Shown here: positions 58,162-64,000 of the stretch, piece by piece
How the letters are laid out: each line of letters opens with the position of its first letter
Numbering within the stretch: the stretch's first letter is position 1
DNA from: Mesorhizobium huakuii
GTDB lineage: Bacteria; Pseudomonadota; Alphaproteobacteria; Rhizobiales; Rhizobiaceae
Length of the DNA stretch: 64,000 nt
Reading direction: 5' to 3'
Assembly (NCBI RefSeq): GCF_014189455.1
Contig: NZ_CP050296.1
Coordinates: 5,886,001 to 5,950,000, forward strand
Notes under the pieces: generated by a model
Databases searched by the model: none
Seen by the model: only the letters and a program-made list of their open reading frames with translations
Told to the model about the DNA's origin: nothing
Made by a program: the position numbers and the translations under genes

Positions 58162-59784
58162 TTGCGGGCACTGGCCCGTCTCACGCTGTTGGCCGCCATG
58201 GTGCTGCCTGTCGCGGCGGTGCGGGCCCAGGAGCAGTCGCTGGACATCCCGTCGATGCGTTTCGCCGTCGTGCGCAGCAATGCGCCGGGCTGCGAGCCCA
58301 ATTGCCCGGAATGGATCTCGGCGGAAGGCACGATCGAGGCGGGCACGCCGTCGCTGTTCAAGCGCACGCTCAAGGCGCTCAAAGGCCGGCAATTGCCGGT
58401 GGTCGTCAATTCCCCCGGCGGCAATGTCGATGCGGCGGTGACGCTTGGCCAGATGATCCGCAAGAACAAGCTCGACATCGCCGTCGGCACGACGGTGTTT
58501 TCCGGCTGCGAGCCGGAGATGAAGAATTGCAGGGATAACCAGGGCAAGGGCGCCGACTATTTCGGCATGGCCTATGACGACGGCGCCATGTGCAATTCCG
58601 CTTGCCCGCTGATGTTTTCCGGAGGTGTCCGCCGCGTGGTCGGGGAGTTTGCCTATCTCGGCGTCCACCAGGTCACCACCACCTACAAGCGCGAGAAGCT
58701 GCTGTACCGGACCACCTACCGGATCGTGAACGGCAAGAAGAAGATCATCAGCTCCAAAATCGTCAGCCGCAAGAACGCGGGCAGCTACAAAACCTACGAA
58801 ATGAGCAAGGCGGTCGAGAAGAAGCTCTCGGCCTATTTGCAGGAGATGGGGATAGGCGAAGGCGTGTTCATAACGATGAAGAACACGCCGGCGAGCGAAA
58901 TCCATCAGCTGGTTCTCGAAAACATGCTCCACATGAACCTCGTCACCTCCCTCGACACCGTCGAGCTTTTCACCGCCGCAACCATCTGCAACGCAAATCC
59001 GATGCCTACGAACTGCCGGGAGATACCGGCGGGCCGAGAGGCGACGCCGGCCAGCCTCCCGACCGCCCAGGCAAAACCCGCTCCCGCCGCTCCGCCCGAG
59101 GCCACGGCGCCGAGAGAGGCAGACATGCGCTTCGTGCTTGTCCGCGGCAGCAACCCGCTCTGCAATCCCGACTGTCCGGAATGGATCTCGGCGGAGGGCT
59201 CGATCACCGCGCAGACGCCGGAAAGACTGCGCCAGGCGCTCGATGCCATCGGAGGCCGCCGGCTGCCGATCGTGATCAACTCGCAAGGTGGCGATGTCGA
59301 GGGCGCGCTTGCCGCCGGCAGGCTGATCCGCGAACGCAAGCTCGACGTCGTCGTCGCCCACACGGATTTCGTGGATTGCGATCCTTCGGCGGAGTGTCTG
59401 GCCAAGGACGGCGTCCACACCGGCCTAACCATCGAATCCGAGGGCGAATGTGCTTCGGCCTGTCCGATCGTGGTTGCCGGTGGCATCAGGCGCCTCATCG
59501 GGCCGGCAGTGCGCCTCAGCGTGGGCTCCCTTGGCCTGCAGGAAAAGGTCAAGGCCTATCTCACGGAGATGGCGATCGGGCCTGGCCTGTTCGCCGCCAT
59601 GCAGGCTTCCTCATCTCCACGGCAGCTCGATCAGGAGACAATGCTGAAATTCGGGCTGGCGACCGGGCGCCAGTCCGCCGACGAACTGACGGGCGCCGGC
59701 ATATGCAGATCGGCTCCGAAGCCGGACAATTGCCGGATCGTGCCGTCGGCCAACGCCGAAGCCGACATGCCGGCCAAACTTTAG
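58162..59784 (+). CDS. Secreted tandem ClpP/crotonase-fold protein (putative periplasmic protease)
   Basis: 540 aa from TTG 58162, with AGGAAGG 8 nt upstream (GTG 58123 is an in-frame alternative). Signal peptide RALARLTLLAAMVLPVAAVR. Two homologous domains, about residues 25-290 and 320-540. Each begins RFAVVRSN or RFVLVRGS, has CPEWISAEG, then an oxyanion-type loop VVNSPGGNVDAA or INSQGGDVEGA, then the nucleophile-type segment CNSACPLMFSGG or CASACPIVVAGG. The first keeps a candidate catalytic His (YLGVHQVTTTY); the second has SVGSLG there and is shorter. A ClpP-like serine protease role is inferred. Confidence 0.75.
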   Translation: MRALARLTLLAAMVLPVAAVRAQEQSLDIPSMRFAVVRSNAPGCEPNCPEWISAEGTIEAGTPSLFKRTLKALKGRQLPVVVNSPGGNVDAAVTLGQMIRKNKLDIAVGTTVFSGCEPEMKNCRDNQGKGADYFGMAYDDGAMCNSACPLMFSGGVRRVVGEFAYLGVHQVTTTYKREKLLYRTTYRIVNGKKKIISSKIVSRKNAGSYKTYEMSKAVEKKLSAYLQEMGIGEGVFITMKNTPASEIHQLVLENMLHMNLVTSLDTVELFTAATICNANPMPTNCREIPAGREATPASLPTAQAKPAPAAPPEATAPREADMRFVLVRGSNPLCNPDCPEWISAEGSITAQTPERLRQALDAIGGRRLPIVINSQGGDVEGALAAGRLIRERKLDVVVAHTDFVDCDPSAECLAKDGVHTGLTIESEGECASACPIVVAGGIRRLIGPAVRLSVGSLGLQEKVKAYLTEMAIGPGLFAAMQASSSPRQLDQETMLKFGLATGRQSADELTGAGICRSAPKPDNCRIVPSANAEADMPAKL

Positions 59785-59873
59785 CGCCATGTGTTGAACT
59801 GGCCATCGAGGCAGGTTGAGATCGGCCGGATGTTTCCGCTACCGTCTGCGGAGATCGAGGACAGGTTACCGCC

Positions 59874-60356
59874 ATGCGCAAAGATGTTCCGACACTCTAC
59901 GAATGGGCCGGCGGCAGCGACGCCCTGAACCGGCTGACGCAGACCTTCTATGACAAGGTCGCAAAGGACCCGGTCGTCGGCCCGGTGTTCAAGACCATGT
60001 CGCCGGACCATCCCGTCCATGTTGCCGCCTTCATCGGCGAGGTGTTCGGCGGACCGAAGACCTATAGCGAGAAATTCGGCGGTCACCGCGAGATGGTCAT
60101 GCATCATCTGGGCAAGCATTTGACCGAAGAGCAGCGCCGCCGCTGGATCAACCTGCTCGCCGATGCCGCCGATGCGGTAGGTCTGCCCGACGATCCCGAA
60201 TTCCGCTCGGCCTTCATGGGCTATGTCGAATGGGGATCGCGGCTGGCCAAGATGAACTCCAATCTCGGCGAGACCTGCGATCCGGAGACTGAACCGATGC
60301 CGGCCTGGGGCTGGGGCGTGCCTGGAGGACCGTACACGCCGCCGGAAACAAAGTAG
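59874..60356 (+). CDS. Group II truncated hemoglobin
   Basis: Small heme protein with a 2/2 globin fold, associated with oxygen or nitric-oxide handling. 160 aa: TLYEWAGGSDALNRLTQTFY, DPVVGPVFKTMSPDHPVHV (E-helix region), then GGHREMVMHHLGKHLTEEQR with the proximal His, and WINLLADAADAVGLPDDPEF. The length and WAGGxxAL start match the group II (HbO) class. Confidence 0.9.
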   Translation: MRKDVPTLYEWAGGSDALNRLTQTFYDKVAKDPVVGPVFKTMSPDHPVHVAAFIGEVFGGPKTYSEKFGGHREMVMHHLGKHLTEEQRRRWINLLADAADAVGLPDDPEFRSAFMGYVEWGSRLAKMNSNLGETCDPETEPMPAWGWGVPGGPYTPPETK

Positions 60357-60383
60357 CTTCCAGCCCCACCGGAGCGCAGGACT

Positions 60384-60935
60384 ATGTCGGAAGATTTCAA
60401 GATCGTGCGCTGGCGCGAGTGGGACGGCCCCGGTATCGAACATCTTGAACTGCGCCAGCGGGCAGGGGAGATCCTGGCCGACTCTGTCGTCATCTGCTCC
60501 GGTCAAACCCCTTTCGCCGCCCGCTATCGCATAGAATGCGACGCGAATTGGCACGCCAGGCGTGTCACGGTCGACATGATCGGCAGCGGGCGGACCCTTG
60601 TCCTTGCCGCCGACGGCGAAGGCCACTGGCTCCGGGACGGCCTGCCGGTGCCTGAACTGGAGGGCGTGATCGACCCTGATCTCACCGTTACCCCGTTCAC
60701 CAACACGCTGCCGATCCGCCGCTTGCGGCTTTCCTCCGGGCAAAGTGCCGAGATCATAACCGCCTTCATCGAATTCCCGGCGCTCACGGTCGTCAGCAAC
60801 CCGCAGCGCTACACATGCCTCGAGGAGGGCAGGCGATATCTCTATGAATCGCGCGCCAGCGACTTCAGGCGCGAGGTCGAGATCGACCGCGACGGGCTGG
60901 TCGTCACCTATCCCGATTTCTGGCAAAGGGGATGA
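60384..60935 (+). CDS. Putative glycolipid-binding family protein (PF06475-like)
   Basis: 183 aa, no signal peptide. MSEDFKIVRWREWDGPGIEH is the typical start of this beta-rich family, followed by ELRQRAGEILADSVVICSGQ, RYRIECDANWHARRVTVDMI and DPDLTVTPFTNTLPIRRL. The C-terminal QRYTCLEEGRRYLYESRASD and EIDRDGLVVTYPDFWQRG complete the fold. Function in bacteria is poorly defined. Follows the hemoglobin gene by 27 bp. Confidence 0.8.
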   Translation: MSEDFKIVRWREWDGPGIEHLELRQRAGEILADSVVICSGQTPFAARYRIECDANWHARRVTVDMIGSGRTLVLAADGEGHWLRDGLPVPELEGVIDPDLTVTPFTNTLPIRRLRLSSGQSAEIITAFIEFPALTVVSNPQRYTCLEEGRRYLYESRASDFRREVEIDRDGLVVTYPDFWQRG

Positions 60936-61015
60936 AGGCGCGTTTGCATGCAAACCACTCTTTACAGACAGCGCGGAAGCTTTTAGGAAGCCCCTGCTGC
61001 GCCGAGGCGCGCGAT

Positions 61016-61091
<76 letters not shown>

Positions 61092-61201
61092 TTTTCCTAG
61101 GAAAATCAGGCACTTAAAAATCGGCTTGCTAGCCGAGGACGCCGAAAGTAGCCTTACACATCTCTTGCACAAACTTGCACACGCGCAGGGAGTGTCTGGC
61201 G

Positions 61202-62422
61202 ATGGCGGAAAAACACACGATTCTCGAAGGCAAGGTTCACGTTTATCGGCGCAACGACAGCCCGATCTGGCACTGTTCGACGTTCCTGAAAGGCAAAAAC
61301 TGGCGCGTCAGCACCAAGGAAGAGAGCCTTTCTCGGGCCAAGGACTGGGCTGAGGACTGGTATTTCGGGCTGAAGGACAAAGGTCGGCGCGGCGAACTGG
61401 TAGGCGAGAAAACTTTCAAGGACGCCGCCGACCAGTTTATCTCTGAATACGAGGTTCTTACGGATGGAGAGCGCAACGCCCGTTGGGTCAAGGACCATTA
61501 CCGGCGCGTTCGCACCTATCTGGTGCCTTTTTTCGGCAAGATGGGTCTTTCGACCATCACGGCCGGCACGGTGCAGGAATACCGCATTTCGCGGATGACG
61601 CCTGAGGAGGGCAAGAAGCTTCCCTCACGCAGTACCCTGCACCACGAGACTGTGACCTTGCGGCTGGTCCTGAAAACCGCCCTGCGCCACCGCTGGGTGC
61701 CCCACCTGCCCGACATCTCGCAGCCCTACAAAAAGTCAGCGAAGGTGGTACATCGCGCATGGTTTACCCCAGAGGAGTACAAACAGCTGTACCAGGCGAC
61801 ACGGGCGCACGCTCATGATGCACGTGCAGTTAGCCTCAAAGCGCAGAAGGGCGAGCAGGCGCACCGTGTCTGGCTGGCCGAGCAGCTTCACGACAAGATC
61901 CTCTTCCTGACAAATACCGGTTTGCGGCCGGACGAGGCCAACTGGCTGGAGTACCGGGACGTGGAGGTTGTCAAGGACGGGCCGACGGGTCAGAAAATCC
62001 TGGAGATCCAGGTGCGCGGCAAGCGCGGCGTCGGGTATTGCAAGAGCACGTCCGGCGCCGTGTTCCCGTTCGAGCGGATGGTGGCCCGGAACAAACCTAA
62101 ACCAACGGACCGGATTTTCCCGGTCGATCACAAGAAGCAGTTCAACACCATCCTCGACAACATCGGCCTCAAGCTCGACCGGGAGGGCAATCGGAGGACG
62201 CTGTACTCACTGCGCCACAGCTACATCAGCTTCCGCCTGCTGGAGGGCGCCGACATCTACCAGATCGCCAAAAACTGTCGGACGAGCGTCGAGATGATCG
62301 AGAAGCACTATGCCGTGCACCTCAAGAACCGCCTCGACGCCGCTGCCATCAACGTCCGTAAGCCCAAGCCGGTGAAACGGCCCAAGCCTGCGGAGAAGAC
62401 CCTTGACCTGTTTGAAAACTGA
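61202..62422 (+). CDS. Tyrosine recombinase / phage-type integrase
   Basis: Integrates and excises the element at tRNA-Trp. From ATG 61202, 406 aa: MAEKHTILEGKVHVYRRNDS, an N-terminal SAM-like DNA-binding domain (WVKDHYRRVRTYLVPFFGKM), then catalytic residues Arg in LFLTNTGLRPDEANWLEYRD, HxxR in SLRHSYISFRLLEGADIYQI, and the nucleophile Tyr in VEMIEKHYAVHLKNRLD. Lies 110 bp after the tRNA 3' end in the same direction, the usual IME arrangement. Confidence 0.95.
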   Translation: MAEKHTILEGKVHVYRRNDSPIWHCSTFLKGKNWRVSTKEESLSRAKDWAEDWYFGLKDKGRRGELVGEKTFKDAADQFISEYEVLTDGERNARWVKDHYRRVRTYLVPFFGKMGLSTITAGTVQEYRISRMTPEEGKKLPSRSTLHHETVTLRLVLKTALRHRWVPHLPDISQPYKKSAKVVHRAWFTPEEYKQLYQATRAHAHDARAVSLKAQKGEQAHRVWLAEQLHDKILFLTNTGLRPDEANWLEYRDVEVVKDGPTGQKILEIQVRGKRGVGYCKSTSGAVFPFERMVARNKPKPTDRIFPVDHKKQFNTILDNIGLKLDREGNRRTLYSLRHSYISFRLLEGADIYQIAKNCRTSVEMIEKHYAVHLKNRLDAAAINVRKPKPVKRPKPAEKTLDLFEN

Positions 62423-62532
62423 GGCCGGCCCGAGCTTGTGAAATTGACGGGAATTTGTTGCAATGCGTACAGCGCACCTACGCATCGTCCAACGTGTATT
62501 ACGCATTGAGACTTGGGGGACGATGCTTGCTC

Positions 62533-62603
62533 GGTTTTCTAACCGGTTGCGGAGCGCAAACCGGAGAAAACCGGCAGCTGCGCCAAGGGGGAAACCCCCT
62601 TTG
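62533..62603. promoter_or_regulatory. Putative oriT (MobQ-type)
   Basis: An 18-bp imperfect inverted repeat: GGTTTTCTAACCGGTTGCG (62533-62551) against CGCAAACCGGAGAAAACC (62555-62572). It is followed by GGCAGCTGCGCCAAGG, similar to the MobQ nic region, and a second hairpin CCAAGGGGG/CCCCCTTTGG (62583-62603). It lies just upstream of the relaxase gene, as in RSF1010-type origins. The nic position is inferred. Confidence 0.7.
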
Positions 62604-62632
62604 GAAACCCCGTCCGAGCCGTGGAGAGGCCC

Positions 62633-63694
62633 GTGGCCATCTACCATCTGAACGTCAAGAACATCAGTCGGGGCGATGGGCGGGACATCGTGGCGGCTGC
62701 GGCGTACCGGGCTGGGGAAGTCCTGCCGAACGAGGCCGAAGAGCGCCTGTCGGACTTTGGCGGGCGCCGGGATGTCGTCGCCAGTGAAATCCGCTTGCCT
62801 GATGGGGCGCCGGAATGGATGGCCAACCGGTCCAGCTTGTGGAACGCGGTGGAAGCGGCCGAAAAACGCAAGGACGCCCGGCTGGCCAAGGAGGTGGAGT
62901 TTGCGTTGCCTCTGGAATTGCCACGCACGGCGTGGCTGGGCATCGCCCGCGTCATGGCCGACGCCTATACGGTGCAGGGGTTCGTGGTGGACCTGGCCAT
63001 TCATGACGACGGTGCCCGCCGCAATCCCCATGTCCATCTGCTGATGACCACCCGGCTGGTGGGGCCGGACGGCTTCGGCTTGAAGATCCGGAGCGCCGAC
63101 GGGAAGCTCTTCGTGACCGAAGCGCGTAAGCTGTGGGAGCGGATCGCCAATGACGCCTTGGGCAAGGCGGGCCTTGCGGTTGCGATCGACAGCCGGAGTT
63201 ACGCCAAGCGCAAGCTTGATCGGTTGCCGGGGCGGCACCGAGGCCCTAATCCTGAAGAACGGCGGGCCCGCAGGGTCCATGCGCAACGGGAGGGGGAGAT
63301 GGCACCCAGACAACCTGACGAAGACCTGCCGGTGCCTGATCCGGATGGTTCGCCGATCCATCCGCAGGAGTTGGCCGCAGCCGAAGAACGGATGTTGGAA
63401 GACATGCAGCGTCCTGCCCCGGTCGAGACGGGGCAGGTCCAGGGGGACCTGGAGGCTGCCCGGGCCGTTGTCGACCGGCAGAATGCCGTGGAGATAAGCG
63501 AGGACGACGACGCCGCTTACCGGCTGGCGCCGGATAACCTGCTGGACTGGCTGGACGACAAGACCCGTCCCGAGGACGTCCCGACGCTGGAGCGTTGGGA
63601 AAACCACCTCGATTGGCTCGATAGAGGGCCGCCAGAGCCCGAGGAAGGCCGAGAGGAGCCGCAGACGCCCGAGCCGGACCGGGAGCGCAGGTAG
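62633..63694 (+). CDS. MobA/MobL-family relaxase
   Basis: Nicks oriT and pilots the transferred strand. From GTG 62633 (GTGGCCATCTACCATCTG, with GGAGAGG upstream), 353 aa: VAIYHLNVKNISRGDGRDIV, then AAAAYRAGEVLPNEAEERLS with the MobL-type AYRAG motif, and the metal-binding HxH in NPHVHLLMTTRL. The C-terminal half is charged (RRVHAQREGEMAPRQPDEDL). MobQ class by motif order. ORF 62621 extends 4 codons upstream but lacks a ribosome-binding site. Confidence 0.92.
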   Translation: MAIYHLNVKNISRGDGRDIVAAAAYRAGEVLPNEAEERLSDFGGRRDVVASEIRLPDGAPEWMANRSSLWNAVEAAEKRKDARLAKEVEFALPLELPRTAWLGIARVMADAYTVQGFVVDLAIHDDGARRNPHVHLLMTTRLVGPDGFGLKIRSADGKLFVTEARKLWERIANDALGKAGLAVAIDSRSYAKRKLDRLPGRHRGPNPEERRARRVHAQREGEMAPRQPDEDLPVPDPDGSPIHPQELAAAEERMLEDMQRPAPVETGQVQGDLEAARAVVDRQNAVEISEDDDAAYRLAPDNLLDWLDDKTRPEDVPTLERWENHLDWLDRGPPEPEEGREEPQTPEPDRERR

Positions 63695-63732
63695 CCCTTG
63701 CACGATCCTGAAAGCCGTCCCATCATTATTTC

Positions 63733-64000
63733 ATGACCAAAGTACACAGAGGCTCTGTTTTCGGCATCCGCGAACTGACGGACGAGCAGCGCGCCAAGGC
63801 GCGCAAGGAACTTGAATGGCTAGAGAAGGATCTGATCCGGCGCCGCAAGCGGCTTGCCTATTGGACCCTTCGCAAGACGCAGGCTGAGACGATCCCCGGC
63901 ATCCGCGAGGAACTGCGACAGAGCGCTTTTTATTTTCATGCCCGCGCCCAGGAACTCGTGAATTCCGGTGAGAAGCTGCGGGCCTATCTGCTTGTCGAAT
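63733..64000 (+). CDS. Hypothetical IME protein, partial at window end
   Basis: An open frame from ATG 63733 runs off the window: MTKVHRGSVFGIRELTDEQR, then KARKELEWLEKDLIRRRKRL and EELRQSAFYFHARAQELVNS. Highly charged and helical, no recognised family. Likely a small accessory gene of the element next to the relaxase (for example a mobilization or regulatory protein), but this is only positional inference. Confidence 0.6.
   Translation, partial: MTKVHRGSVFGIRELTDEQRAKARKELEWLEKDLIRRRKRLAYWTLRKTQAETIPGIREELRQSAFYFHARAQELVNSGEKLRAYLLVE

Larger units (their letters stand above)
61092..64000 (+). mobile_element. Integrative mobilizable element at tRNA-Trp (left part; continues beyond window)
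   Basis: Directly after tRNA-Trp come CTTRCACA repeats (61153-61181), a tyrosine recombinase gene, an oriT-like inverted repeat, a MobA/MobL relaxase gene and a further ORF. This is the layout of an IME: site-specific integration plus mobilization genes without its own conjugation genes in view. The right end and second att site lie beyond 64000. secE-nusG, which should follow tRNA-Trp, are displaced. Confidence 0.85.

Overview
The window looks like a chromosomal segment of a high-GC alphaproteobacterium of the Hyphomicrobiales, most likely Mesorhizobium or a close relative. This is inferred from the core gene content and order (aat-accC-accB-aroQ; tRNA-Tyr/tRNA-Gly/tuf/tRNA-Trp), a BA14K-family protein, rhizobial-type intergenic palindromes and very high third-position GC. 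No species can be fixed from the sequence alone.

Layout. 1-24997 is mostly housekeeping: aat, accC, accB, aroQ, a DsbA-like protein, an M48 peptidase, an aminotransferase, glutaminase, RNase E, a cell-wall amidase, PBP1A, release factor 2 with its programmed +1 frameshift, an OmpA-like lipoprotein, a DEAD-box helicase, NAD kinase, an epimerase and UDP-galactopyranose mutase. 25072-29007 holds two insertion sequences: an IS256-family element with an intact 8-bp target duplication, and an IS630-family element whose end lies 2-4 bp from the start codon of a PotF-like gene. 29008-37651 is a polyamine-type uptake region: a lone binding protein, an amidase, a TetR regulator, a metallo-hydrolase, a full binding protein/permease/permease/ATPase operon and a divergent TetR regulator with a clear operator candidate.

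37684-42395 is accessory. A 3.5-kb island is bounded by tRNA-Thr(TGT) and a 46-bp copy of that tRNA's 3' end. It carries a truncated papain-like protein, a small zinc-ribbon ORF, a NucS-like nuclease, a frameshifted secreted protein and an unknown protein, with no integrase. 42553-49908 holds small envelope proteins, the glyoxylate-to-glycerate cluster gcl-hyi-glxR with an IclR regulator, and rlmB.

50111-61091 is the conserved translation locus (tRNA-Tyr, tRNA-Gly, tuf, tRNA-Trp, normally followed by secE-nusG), and it has been invaded. Between tRNA-Gly and tuf sits a 1264-aa protein with a nuclease-like N-terminus and a STAND-type P-loop, resembling Avs-type anti-phage proteins. Immediately after tRNA-Trp an integrative mobilizable element begins (tyrosine integrase, oriT-like inverted repeat, MobA/MobL relaxase) and runs off the window. 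The nuclease/STAND gene, the tRNA-Thr island and the tRNA-Trp element are the most interesting parts.

Sequence quality. accB, rne, nadK, one tetR and a small secreted-protein gene each carry a single-base frameshift, four of the five at or next to short homopolymers. Three of these genes are normally essential or near-essential, so sequencing or assembly error is the likeliest cause. The prfB frameshift is genuine and the IS630 one probably is.
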